In this document: positions 25,301 to 35,486 of the stretch, in pieces | Layout: every line of letters begins with the position of its first letter | Position numbering within the stretch: the stretch's first letter is position 1 | Assembly (NCBI GenBank): GCA_036435485.1 | Contig: CM071594.1 | Span: forward strand, 197,868,216-197,932,215 | Origin: Saposhnikovia divaricata | Taxonomy: Eukaryota > Streptophyta > Magnoliopsida > Apiales > Apiaceae | Direction: 5' to 3' | Length of the DNA: 64,000 nucleotides | Position numbers and translations under genes: made by a program | Notes under the pieces: generated by a model | Database searches by the model: none | What the model saw: only the letters and a program-made list of their open reading frames with translations | What the model was told of the DNA's origin: nothing

Positions 25301-27096
25301 ATCCCACGCATGATCTAGAACTAGCAGCCATAGTCTTCGCTTTAAAGATTTGGAGACACTACCTGTATGGGGAAAAATGCGAGATTTACACAGACCATAA
25401 GAGCCTCAAATACATTTTCACTCAGAAAGAGCTTAACATGCGCCAGAGGAGGTGGTTAGAGTTAATCAAGGATTACGACTGTGAAATTCGATATCACCCG
25501 GGTAAAGCCAATGTGGTGGCTGACGCCCTTAGTCGGAAAGAGAAGCTCAAGATGATAACTTCAGAGAAAGAGCTAGTGAAGGATTTTGAGAAGTTGGAAA
25601 TCGAGGTTAAGTTACCTGAAGAGGGCCAAGAAAAGTTGATGGAAATTAGAATCCAACCTCCATTGCTTGAAAAGATTAGACTGTGCCAGGAACGGATGAT
25701 GGAGGAAGAAAAGAACTCCACAGAAGAGCTAATGACCGGGGAGGAAATTAAGTGCGAAAGAGACAAGGAAGGGATCATGAGGTACACGTACAGGATATGG
25801 ATCCCAAATGTTCAGGAGCTCAAGGATGAGATTTTAAATGAGGCACACAACTCAAGATACTCAGTGCACCCCGGTAGCACTAAAATGTATAGGGATTTGA
25901 AGGAGTATTACTGGTGGCCCAATATGAAAAAGGACGTAGCAGAGTGGGTAAGCAGATGCTTGACCTGCCAACGAGTGAAGGCAGAGCACCAGAGACCCAG
26001 CGGACTTCTACATCCCTTAGAGATTCCAGAATGGAAATGGGAACATATAGCCATGGATTTCGTAGTAGGTTTACCCAGGACCAAGGCTAATCATGACACC
26101 ATATGGGTAATTGTAGATCGACTGACGAAATCGGCTCACTTTCTCCCGATCAACGAAAGGTACACGGTCGATAGACTGGTGGACATCTACTTAAAAGAGA
26201 TAGTGGCGCGACATGGAGTCCCAGTCGCAATAGTATCCGATCGAGATCCTAGATTTAACTCCAGGTTTTGGAGAAGTTTTCAAGAATGTGTAGGGACCCG
26301 GCTGAACATGAGCACAGCCTACCACCCCCAGACAGATGGGCAAAGTGAAAGGACCATCCAAACACTAGAGGATATGTTGAGAGTCTGCGCGATAGACTTC
26401 AAGGGGAGTTGGGATGATCACTTGCCATTGGTTGAGTTCTCCTATAATAACAGTTATCATTCAAGCATTAGGATGCCACCTTATGAGGCCCTTTATGGAA
26501 GAAAATGTCGATCTCCCTTGTATTGGGATGAAGTTGGAGAGCGAAAGATGCTCGGGCCCGAAGTGGTCCAACGAACTAAAGATGCAGTAGATCTAATCAG
26601 AGGACGGTTGGTAGCAGCCCAGGATCGACAAAAGAAATATGCCGACTTAGCTCGGAAAGGCAAGGAATACGAGGTAGGGGACCTAGTGTTCTTGAAAGTG
26701 TCACCTTGGAAAGGTTTAATGAGATTTGGGAAGAAAGGAAAGCTGAGTCCCAGATACATTGGACCATTTGAGATCTTGAGACGGATTGGGGAACTAGCTT
26801 ATGAACTCGCATTGCCCCCGAATCTACAGCAGGTGCACAATGTGTTTCATGTTTCGATGCCGAGGAAGTATAATCCGGATGCAAAGCATATTGTAGAGTA
26901 TGAGCAAGTGGATATGCAACCAGACCTGACCTATGTGGAGCAACCTGTGGAAATCATAGACCGGAAAGAGCAAGTGCTCCGAAACAAGGTCATTCAGCTA
27001 GTCAGAGTTTTGTGGCAGAACCACAATGTAGAAGAATCCACCTGGGAACTTGAAAGCGCAATGCAAGAAAAGTACCCCCACTTGTTTTCAAACTGA
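22384..27096 (+). CDS. Gag-pol polyprotein of G1 (1570 aa)
   Basis: A single uninterrupted frame starting at ATG 22384. Domains by approximate residue: acidic N-terminus 1-105; gag capsid domain 110-275; a CCHC-like cluster near 354, then two CCHC zinc knuckles at 371 (CYKCGRAGHYATAC) and 394 (CFQCGQRGHMRKDC); aspartic protease with DSGATKSF near 461; reverse transcriptase 640-860 with YRELNK near 698 and the catalytic FIDDILIYS near 795; RNase H about 935-1055; integrase with an HHCC zinc site about 1155-1203 and a DD-E core at about D1225, D1286 and E1323. The last 70 residues (IQLVRVLWQNHNVEESTWE) are a chromodomain-like tail that in relatives directs integration to heterochromatin. All key residues are present. 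The stop is followed at once by the hairpin and PPT. Confidence 0.97.
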   Translation: MPPRRMGTRANPRESTDQESHNQHEENRGSSEEQDQDYNEQEDSQYGAEDEPLYSEEFEREIEGGETEVEQEGENQGGNPMGQFMDLLRQNLNQYPQPPPSNNTSVANSFRAFKSLKPPEFHGSADPVEARAWIKEMEKSFEILSINEAQKTVFATYLLKGEANYWWEAKKNMETDAVIAWERFKQLFLEKYFPKFMKTQMELKFLELKQNNMSVADYEAKFTELSRFVPEFVDTEEKKANRFQQGLKQWIQNRVAVLEITDYATLVQKATIVEAGSDQMQREREKGGIKRKHVSMGGRSAGGKPPTKFNRGAVSLPGRSVGFKPSASVSVSQGGHQSGMSRSNPSRPPLPLCATCGKRHSGVCNLKQINCYKCGRAGHYATACTTVIPNSTTCFQCGQRGHMRKDCPKSKPAASGASKVASNRPPTARTFNMSVQDAVRDTDVIAGTFSLNSVSANVLFDSGATKSFISRDFAHNLKLKTQQLRDSLQVEIANQEIVPVNQIHPDCKLEIGGRSFYVDLIPFKLGEFDVILGMDWLSRNDAQIDCKGKKVKLKTPGKKEIVFKGMRQTQKILTMAQTKRLLRKGNEAYLAYVIDTQKEVPRLQDILVVNEFEDVFPQDLPGLPPDRVIEFAIELAPGTAPVSKVPYRLAPVEMKELAKQLQELLDKGMIRPSVSPWGAPVLFVKKKDGSMRLCIDYRELNKLTIKNKYPLPRIDDLFDQLRGAEYFSKIDLRTGYHQLKIKPEDIPKTAFRTRYGHYEFLVMSFGLTNAPAAFMDLMNRVFKEYLDKFVIVFIDDILIYSKTEAEHAEHLRITLEILRKEQLYAKFSKCEFWKNEVQFLGHVINREGVLVDPSKIEAVSNWERPTTPTEVRSFIGLAGYYRRFVQDFAKLAAPLTRLTRKTEKFEWTEKCEKSFQELKKRLVTAPVLALPDGKGDFVIYSDASHKGLGCVLMQHGKVIAYASRQLKDYEVRYPTHDLELAAIVFALKIWRHYLYGEKCEIYTDHKSLKYIFTQKELNMRQRRWLELIKDYDCEIRYHPGKANVVADALSRKEKLKMITSEKELVKDFEKLEIEVKLPEEGQEKLMEIRIQPPLLEKIRLCQERMMEEEKNSTEELMTGEEIKCERDKEGIMRYTYRIWIPNVQELKDEILNEAHNSRYSVHPGSTKMYRDLKEYYWWPNMKKDVAEWVSRCLTCQRVKAEHQRPSGLLHPLEIPEWKWEHIAMDFVVGLPRTKANHDTIWVIVDRLTKSAHFLPINERYTVDRLVDIYLKEIVARHGVPVAIVSDRDPRFNSRFWRSFQECVGTRLNMSTAYHPQTDGQSERTIQTLEDMLRVCAIDFKGSWDDHLPLVEFSYNNSYHSSIRMPPYEALYGRKCRSPLYWDEVGERKMLGPEVVQRTKDAVDLIRGRLVAAQDRQKKYADLARKGKEYEVGDLVFLKVSPWKGLMRFGKKGKLSPRYIGPFEILRRIGELAYELALPPNLQQVHNVFHVSMPRKYNPDAKHIVEYEQVDMQPDLTYVEQPVEIIDRKEQVLRNKVIQLVRVLWQNHNVEESTWELESAMQEKYPHLFSN

Positions 27097-27129
27097 TTCC
27101 GGGACGGAATCCTTTTAAGGAGGGGAGAC
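27095..27129 (+). other. Hairpin and PPT of G1
   Basis: Hairpin gattccg-gga-cggaatc at 27095-27111, overlapping the base next to the gag-pol stop, then ccttttaagg and the polypurine tract aaggaggggaga (27117-27128) directly before the 3' LTR. The same order is found inverted in G2 at 9418-9442. Confidence 0.8.
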
Positions 27130-30100
27130 TGTAAGAACCCAGATTTTGGGTGGGATTAAAACTTTTATGTATTTAATGATGTAAGAATGAATAGTGGTTA
27201 TGACTGCGATGTAACGAAGATCTATTAAATAAATGGAACGGATTTGAATTCAATTACTTACATGTCATGCAGAATACTTTTGGTTGACGGCATAGGTAAG
27301 AATGATCTATCTCCCAAGGATATAAGTATATTACTTCAAGTAAGATTATTCTTGTGTCATCCAAATCAATATCTATTATAAGTCCAGCGGTTCCGTAAAA
27401 AGGTTAAGAAGCACTCGAGAGTGAACCAGGTTCATTTTCCTAATTATAGGAATTAAATAAAAATAAGTGATGAATAGTGATTTTGGTGGAATTTGGAATA
27501 TTATTATAATAATGATATACCCGGTATTCGGAACGGATTTCTGAGTTCGTATTAGTGATCCAGGAAGAAAATAAGTGTATGTAAAAGCCGTCGGATTCAG
27601 AAAAAGAGCACTTTTATTTTCTCCGAGATTTCCCTGGACACTACAAGACTTAAGGAGTTATAAAAGGGAATTAAGGAATTTAAATTCGAGAAGTATTAAG
27701 TAAGATGAAGAATAGTATTAGAAATATTAAGAAGGTTTTCGGTAAAACCCTAACTAGAAACGAATGAGTTATTCCCTCGAACGATCAACGAACAAGCAAG
27801 GAAATTGAGTAATACTCGGACAAAGGAACGAATAAATAACCAAGAGACAAACAAGTGCAATTGGTGGGAAAAGGAGAAACCCAAGTAACATCCTTATAAG
27901 TCAACTACAAGATGAGTGGTGTAATTGCATTCTTGCAAAAATGGAGTTGTTTGTTGTAGTGCCAACACTTGGCCCAATGAGGAAGCAACAAGTGGCACCA
28001 TTGGATTGCCAACAACACATTAAAAGAGATGCATCCATTATATATGCAAGGGTTATACATGTATTAGCCATAAATCACCAAAACAAAACAAACCACCACC
28101 ATTTTTCTCCATTTCTTCATAAAAATCTGCCCATTCTTAGCTAATTGGAAGTCCAACTTCCAACCATCACTTGTTCTTCAAATTTTTATGGTAAGTACTA
28201 CATATCATGGTAATGATCTCCTAGAAATTTCAGCTTCAAATTCATCTTTTATCATTTTCAAATAAATCATCAAAGATGATGATGAATAGTGTTCTTCATA
28301 AACTAACTTTTATTTCTTGATTTCTTTTGATTATTCAAGCTATACTAAGGCTAGATAAGGGCTAAACAAGGCTTGATAAGTTCATACATACACCAAGGAA
28401 GGTATACCACTCTTGAAAACCAAGCTCCTAGTTTAAGTTTTGGTATTTTAGATGAGTTATATGGATTTAATGCATGTTTAGGACCTTAAGATTATGATTG
28501 GGATTTATTAAATGTGAAATTAGTTTAGATGAACGGAAAGACATTGCTTGGTCTTAGTTCATGGTTGAATAACATGTAAATGTTGTTTGGAGTGGAAACT
28601 ATAATTATTGGATGGTTTGAAATTTGGAAATCATGTAAACATAGCCGTCGTAATGCCCGATTGTCGTTAGCCTTAAGAAACCGTGATTAGCAGTAGCATG
28701 AACACACTGTCCAGTCTCGGATTTTGCCATGAAAGGCTAGATTATGTTATAAGCTTCGTTTTGATATAAAGATCACGTGAAACGGACTTACGGTTTAGGA
28801 TTTATGACTAAATTACTAAAAGTAGTTCGAATCCGTAAACAAAAGTTCGTAACTGAAATTGAACCCTCGTAAGCAATGTAACGTCATGGCGAATCTTGGT
28901 AAATAAATACTAGGGGTAAGAAGGAAGGTGTGAAAGAAAACCGTATGTCAAAAAGAGCATTTTTCGATTTATTAAAAATGTTCGAGTCAAGGTTAAACGC
29001 GAACGAACCCCTAAAAGACGACTCTTTTGTAACTTTGGTAAAACACTTAGAAAACGGGCGATAAAACTCGGAGTATAAGATTGGTTCGTAACGATCAACC
29101 TTAGAACTCGTATGACTCAAGTATGTCCCAAGTATAAGTGCAGTGACATGTCGTATTAACGAACGAATGTCGGGTCGGATCAGTGATAATAAGTAATCCA
29201 CTAATAGGGGTATAACGAGATAACTCGAGAACGTGTTTCGATTTAAGTATAACTTAACTTTTAATATGTTAAGTGATTAATCCCGAATGCCTTGGCTATT
29301 TATAGATCACCAGGCTGAACCGGGACCCGCTACCACTACCCCTTACCGTACTCGACTACCAGGCAAGTTTCAATTCCCTTCTTTTAGGCTGTTGTTGTGA
29401 TTGAATAAATATATATATATGATTGCTGATATACATATGCCATTGCATGCATGCCTACTTTCAAGTTGAATTGATATACTTGTTCCCTGAATGTTATTGT
29501 TGGCTTATAAGCTAGATAGTTATATATCAGTTATAAGCCGGTTATTATAAGACCCTCATAGAAGGGCGTATATATCTTATTAATCAAAAATAGACCGGGA
29601 GTCAATATTCCTTGATATATCGAGATTACCTCGGAAGAAGATATTTAAGTAAATATTTTCTATTATTTGGGCGACGAATATTATTTGAATATTCGTTCGA
29701 GACTAATTATTTTAACGATCCTTACTTCAAATAATTATTTGAACGTAACTATTCAACGAATAATATTTCTCAATATTCATTCAGAGTCGAACTGATTATC
29801 GACTATTATTTCGAATATTCTTCTAAAGATGAGACTATTAAATGAATATTATTTTGGATATTCTTTTAGATTATTATTTTATTAAATCAATATTACTTTT
29901 GAATATTCATTTAAGATATTAAATACTTGATGAATATTATTTTAATATTCATCTGAAGCTTGATTTAATTATCGAATATTATTTCGAATATTCCTTAAGG
30001 CTTGGATTACTAAATGAATATTACTTGATATTCATTTAGGATATTATTCATTAAATGAATATTACTTTTGAATATTCATTTAAATTCCTAATTAATCATG

Positions 30101-31668
30101 AATATTACCTTAAATATTCTTTTCAGGTCTTATTAATTAATGAATATTGTTTTGAATATTCATTTAAATATTTATTTATTCAATAAATATTCTCCTGATA
30201 TTTCTTCAGGGATTATTTTGAGAAATACTCTGATTAAAAATATTCTTTCATATTCCCAAATATTCTTTCAATATTTTAACTCAATAAATATTCTCTGAAT
30301 ATTTATTCCATACTTAGAATAATCTCGATAAGGTTAATCTTCTTCGATTATTACAGAAAATATTTCGAAGTCATATTATTATTAATCTTATATCAAGAAA
30401 GGTTCCCAGACATCATTCATCTTTGAGTCTATCTTCTTAATAATAAGGGAACCTTACTTGGAAAAATGTTATTTATCTTGTCGACTTCCCGGTCATAAAG
30501 TATTCCCTTCACCCGCAACTCGGGTGCCGTTGACTTATTAAGTCGTTGTTTACCTTCTCATCTTTCGAGGGGTAAGATTACTGGAACAAGTTGATATCCG
30601 TTACCAAGTAATAGCTTGGGAGTTATTGGTAAATTTTCCTTTCCAACTAGATACGACTACTTTGTGGAGTCTTATCAACAAGTATTATACTTGGGGAAAG
30701 GGGGACGAACGTTATATTCAGAATCATGAACTCTATTTGAACTAGGAGTCGTGTAAGAGGCCGAGTAGCGCCGGTCCATCCCCTTGGCCCAACCGTTGGC
30801 CGGGGAGAGCTAGCATGGCGGTATACAAGTAAAGCCGTCAGTTCTTCCTTCTACCGGTAGTAAATCTAAATTGAGCTGTACGATCTCGACTGATCATCAA
30901 GATTGGAACAGCGGGCGCGGTGAATACTCCATCATTGGTTCATCATCCAAATTCATTTATTTCCTGCAACATGATTACTGTTGGCAGAGTTGGAAAAGAG
31001 TCATAACTGGAATTGCAACCCTTTCTTGCAAGTTCCTCTTCTTAATAACGATAATAATATCTCGCTTACTTTGATGTAGCAGATATTCCTTCAAACAAAT
31101 ACTTTAAGTTACCTTGTAACTTCATCGTTCATATTATACTGGCATCATTTCCGTAAATGCATGGCATATGGTTTAAAAGATAGCTTTGAACTGTTTTAAA
31201 TTATCGTTCAGTTATATATTTGTTGGTGGGCTTTCGCTCACCCTTGCTTTGTTTATATTATGTCACAACAACAGCTAGGACAGATGGCTCGCGTCAGGCG
31301 CACTCGGCGCAAGCAGGTTACCCGACCCACCGGACTACCCGCTGAGATGCTAGCCGCCATTGCTGAGGTAGCATAGTTAGACAGCTTTTGTTTCCTGTTT
31401 AACTATATGTATAATTAATGTAATCAACGGCAAAACTTTTAAACCTATGATGTTATCCTTTTGGGATTGTAATAACTTTTATTCGTAACCCTTTAATGTA
31501 AGACTTATTTCAATTTCATCTCTGGGACTATAACTGTTGTGTGTGTGAGTGGTAATTATTGTGGGGTCACAGCATGTGATTTATTTATTGTGGACTCAAG
31601 TCAAGTATTATGAATGGATGTAAGACCGTAACCACCAGATCCCTGACCCCGGATCTGGGGGTGTTACA
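27130..31668 (+). repeat. 3' LTR of G1 (4539 bp)
   Basis: Same length as the 5' LTR with about three single-base differences. It includes the second copies of the hairpin array (29682-30309) and of the small basic ORF (31260-31376). The latter cannot be spliced to the acidic ORF from here, because C3 sequence follows. Confidence 0.97.
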
Positions 31669-31673
31669 GGAAT

Positions 31674-34146
31674 TCTATCATCCACATTATCTTCAGGATT
31701 CATAACTCCCTTCAATTTTAAATCAACAGAAGATGGTACTGTTATATCCTGAAAATCTGTATTCAGATTAGAAACAATTCCTATATCTCTCTATTTTTCT
31801 AAAGTGATCTCATCACTTCTCACAACAGCACCTAAGTTACTTTCAATAGTAACTTCTACCTCACTAGAAGTTTGAAACTTCTCACTCTGTTCTACCTCTC
31901 CTTTTTCCAGTTCAAGAGACTGCCTCTCTTCACTCTTCTTTTTCTCCAAATGTTCACTCTCTTTCTCACAAGAAAAGTTCTAGCTCAACAAATTCAAAGA
32001 AATAAGAGGTGGCTGAGAGGAGTGGACTGAAGTCATACAAATAGAGGTATCCCTTTACTCAGGTCTATCCGTAATCATACTATCAGCTGTAAAAGAAACA
32101 GAGATAGAAGTGTTACCTGAAGAAGTTGAGATAGATTCCATTGGTCTTGAAGAAAATGGTTCAATGAGCAGTGGAATATTTGGATCAGAAATACTTTCAT
32201 CAGGATTGACATCTGCAACTGGAGAATGACTTGCATTAGTATTTGCTACCAATGGTTCTTGTGTAGTCTGAGGTTGTGAAGCTGCTTTAACACTTTGAGT
32301 CAAAGGTTCTTGTGTGCTTCCCTCAAATGTAGTGTTAGAAATCTCCTATGCTGATGTGAGCTTGCCTGCATCTTCACTTTGAGAAGATGGTTCTTATGGG
32401 GCAGGAATGTTCTTGTCTTCACCTTCCCTTTGAGAAAGTGGTTCTTGTGGGACCATTCCTTCAGAAATGTCTGCACCCACACTTTGAGTGGGTGGTTCTT
32501 GTGGGACTGGATCTTCAATAGCTGCTGAACTTCTTTGAATTTCAGGTTCTTGTGGGCTTTATCCTTTCAGAGGTGAAGTGATCCTCTGTTTCTTCTATCT
32601 ATTAAAATACCTTTGCTTCAGCTTGTCTCTTTATCTGAAGAGGTGTTGGTTTATGACCAAGCTGAGCAGCAATAGCATTTACTTCATCCATAGACATCTC
32701 AATTATTCTTCTCTTTGGAGATGTAGGTGCTGGAGAATCAGTAATCTCAACAGTCTTTACAGTTGATGTATCAGGAGTAGAGATATCAGGAATGACAGTT
32801 GTGTCAGGAACTGATGATTCATCAAGATCAATATCATCATTAAGATTCTGCATATCTTCAAGAATATAATACTGACTCTTGTTGATTATCGTTCTTCTTT
32901 TCTTTGGCTTTACTGGCTTAACCATTTCAGCAGTAACAGGAGCAGCAACTTCCTTTTTCTTCATGAGTATTGAGATGGTCTTGTCATCATCACTATCAGA
33001 ATCAGATACTTGTTGCACAAACTTTCTCTTTTCACCTGTTTCTTTAGATGCTCCAGTCTTAATCAAAGATTCATCAATCAGAACCCCTTGTTTACCTCCT
33101 TGTGACTTCTTTTTAGTGAGGGTTGAAGTGGAGAAATCCTTTGATCCTGATTACCTTCTAGACACATCAGATCTAGCTGACTTCTTTTCTTTTACAACTA
33201 ATGTCTTTTGAGAGACACCAGAGGTGGTCGACTGTTTAGGTAACCGTGTATGATGTGTGCTTGTGTCAGGAACAGGATGTGTTTGGTCCTGTCCCATAGC
33301 ACTTGTGGTTGGGCCATAAAGTGCAGGCAATCTCTTTTCCAAGAGAAGCCAGACCCCATCAGGAATGTAAGGATTTCCCTTAAAACCATTTGCCTTATCT
33401 AATTTAACCAAAGATTTGATATTGTTTTCCGAAATCTTAAAGATAGGCAAAACTGTATCATTTTCAAATTCAACATTGGGACATAAATGAGAGAATATTA
33501 ATTGAAAAAATCTAATAAAACAGACATAACCCCATTTATCTGTTTTCCTAGCACTTAATGCTCTCAGAATAAAAGATCCATAATCAAACATAGTATCATG
33601 GATTAGAGAGTACCCAATGTGAACTGAAGCAGTTGGTAGTGCATCAAAGTTAGAGACTTTGTTCAAGAAGCACCTACTGATGGTATCAAAGAAGAAATTC
33701 CATTCCTTCTTAAGCTTGGTTCTGTATAACTCTCCAAACTTTCTTGGTTCTCCATTGTAACCAAGACTCGTAGCAAACTCCAACAAAGAAGCATCAGAAA
33801 TTGTTGCTGGAGTCTTACCATTTAGAGAAGGTAATTGTAGAGCTTCAACAACCACTTCTGGAGTGACATGATGTGTAACTCCATTGGATGTAAAGGTCAG
33901 GTTAGGCCTTCCTGAAGGTTCACATACACCAAAGACAACGGTCTTCCAAACCTGCATTACACACTTGAAAGAGACTTTGGCGGGTGCCGTTAAAGCATAC
34001 TTAGTCGGACTAGACGCCAAGAAATCCTGAATGATGCGAAATTCATTCGATAGTTCCTGATGGTCAAGAATAGCAACATAATTGTTAGGAGCAAAAGTGA
34101 CACCATTGATAACAACCTTATTGTTTACAAATGACGAATTCTCCAT
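31674..34146 (-). pseudogene. C3 third ORF, 5' half (unknown function)
   Basis: Starts at ATG 34146 and is open for 331 residues to 33151, then continues as broken blocks (33066-32602, 32518-32300, 32303-32055) to the G1 insertion point. The first 250 residues form a conserved domain with KEWNFFFDTISR near residue 148 and IGYSLIHD near residue 177. The same domain opens the third ORF of C6 (63165 on). Later parts are Ser/Thr/Pro- and Lys-rich, with repeated short phrases such as QEPLVANT. No signal peptide or membrane segment is evident, so an envelope role is not supported here. G1 broke the ORF; the other stops and frameshifts may be older. Together with 16368-13839 the intact ORF would have been about 1,650 codons. 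Confidence 0.75.
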
Positions 34147-34568
34147 TTTTGGTGTGACAAAGAGAGATTGAAATTTTGAGCAATTAGGGTTTTTGTTCGC
34201 ACAGAGAAAAAGGCAATACTGATAGTTTTGAGAATAATGAATCAGTTTAGAAAACTAAATTGATTTTAGACAACTAATAATTTCTCAAAGACAGGTGTCA
34301 GTAATCGATTTGTGCAAAATAATTAATGGATTAAATTACGTGAGAGAGTGGTGATAACCGTATACGACACGACTTACGATGTGTATCTATATATATCAAT
34401 GAGTAAAACACACGCGCTCTCATTTTCAAGAAATGCATTTGTGATAATGATTAAAAATATGACAATAACATATTTAATTAAAAAAATCAAATATCACTCT
34501 CTTAAAATACATGGTACCATTAAAAACCAGAATACGAAGCGTTTCTTGACTTCGTTACTCTCCCATCT

Positions 34569-34576
34569 CTATTTAA
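34569..34576 (+). promoter_or_regulatory. TATA-like box of antisense gene (C3)
   Basis: CTATTTAA lies 86 bp before the antisense ATG. The surrounding catctctatttaa, the following cctagagacttg and the upstream block accagaatacgaagcg (34526-34541) are all conserved at equivalent places in C6. This supports a real promoter, without proving transcription. Confidence 0.5.
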
Positions 34577-34661
34577 CACCTAGAGACTTGTCCACTATCC
34601 CTTTAATCCTTCATTCTCTCCTGAAAAATCAAAAACCCTTCACACAACACACCTTTAAACA

Positions 34662-34919
34662 ATGTTAAAACTTACCATCAAGGAAAAGAATCTCCATCTC
34701 GTAGAGAACAGAGATATCTTCAGTTATACTCGTGAAGAGTTTGATGCTTTTGACTGGGAAAGGCAACTTGAAACTTTGTGGTTGCAGATGGATGCCAGTC
34801 TTGAAGAAATCGAGAGAGAAAGGCCTGCAAGAGTGATCGACATCGATGCTGCTCTTCAAGCAACATTAGCATGGCTTTCCTCTAAGGCATCCTCATCCAA
34901 CACCACCAACCATTGTTAA
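34662..34919 (+). CDS. Antisense 85-aa protein in C3
   Basis: Lies on the strand opposite to all C3 genes, between the end of pol and the start of the third ORF. Encodes 85 residues, highly charged and helix-prone, with a conserved core YTREEFDAFDWERQLE (about residues 22-37), ARVIDIDAALQ and a Ser/Asn-rich C-terminus ending in His-Cys. No known domain, signal peptide or membrane segment is seen. The C6 copy (62370-62627) has 78 of 85 residues identical; 27 codons differ only synonymously and 7 change the residue, mostly conservatively (D/E, I/L, R/K). That pattern argues for translation and purifying selection. Promoter-like and 3' UTR sequence are conserved too. It diverges from ORF3 across 515 bp. 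It might be a captured host gene or an element-encoded regulator; no function is assigned. Confidence 0.7.
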   Translation: MLKLTIKEKNLHLVENRDIFSYTREEFDAFDWERQLETLWLQMDASLEEIERERPARVIDIDAALQATLAWLSSKASSSNTTNHC

Positions 34920-35326
34920 TGAATATGTCAGGAAAAATAACCTTATCCCTTCAACTTCCACCCAAAAAAAGTGGCAAAGATGGGATCTGGGATGGTTGCT
35001 AGCAATGGACTGGTTTGGACTTCACTTTTTATTTTCCTGTTGAATAGATTAGTAGATAGAGAGAACAAAAAGATGTAATATTTGCATGTAATCTCTTTCT
35101 TATTATGAATGAAGAATCCTATTTCTCTAATCTTATTCAATGTATTCTGTAATTTGTTATGCTTATGAACTGTTCTTCAAAGAATTAAATCAAAGAAGTG
35201 AATATGAAAACTAATAAAAGTAATCATGTAAGTAACAAATTCATTAACAATAACCACAGTTAAATCAGGAACAGAACAATTGGGGATTACTTGGAATATA
35301 CAAATTGTACTGATAACCAAACCGTT

Positions 35327-35457
35327 GCATCAGGATCTGATGTTTGACTAAAGTCAAGATTGACTTTTCGTCAGTATTCGACATGCATCAGGATCTGATG
35401 TTTGACTAAAGTCAGGATTGACTTTTCGTCAGTATTCGACATGCATCAGGATCTGAC
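35327..35457 (-). repeat. 58-bp tandem repeat, 2.3 copies (C3)
   Basis: The unit starts tgcatcaggatctgatg and recurs with a 58-bp period at about 35326, 35384 and 35442. It contains an inverted pair gtttgactaaagtcaa. It lies just downstream of pol, on C3's coding strand. The words atcaggat and cagtatt in it are also frequent in the C3 LTR. Confidence 0.85.
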
Positions 35458-35486
35458 ACTCAACAGTATTTGGTCTCCCCTTGTTC

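Larger units (their letters stand above)
16374..31668 (+). mobile_element. G1: intact chromovirus (Ty3/gypsy, Tekay-like)
   Basis: 15,295 bp with a perfect ggaat duplication at 16369-16373 and 31669-31673, inserted into the third ORF of C3. Parts in order: 4539-bp 5' LTR, iMet PBS, acidic accessory ORF, 1570-residue gag-pol, hairpin and PPT, 4539-bp 3' LTR. Very long LTRs, a single gag-pol frame and a C-terminal chromodomain-like tail fit the Tekay clade. LTRs of equal length with about three differences, and an open gag-pol, indicate a very recent insertion of an element that may be autonomous. Confidence 0.96.

Noticed and set aside
31674..34146. Envelope protein
   Set aside because: No signal peptide, membrane segment or cleavage motif is visible; only the position matches what is called envelope-like in SIRE elements.
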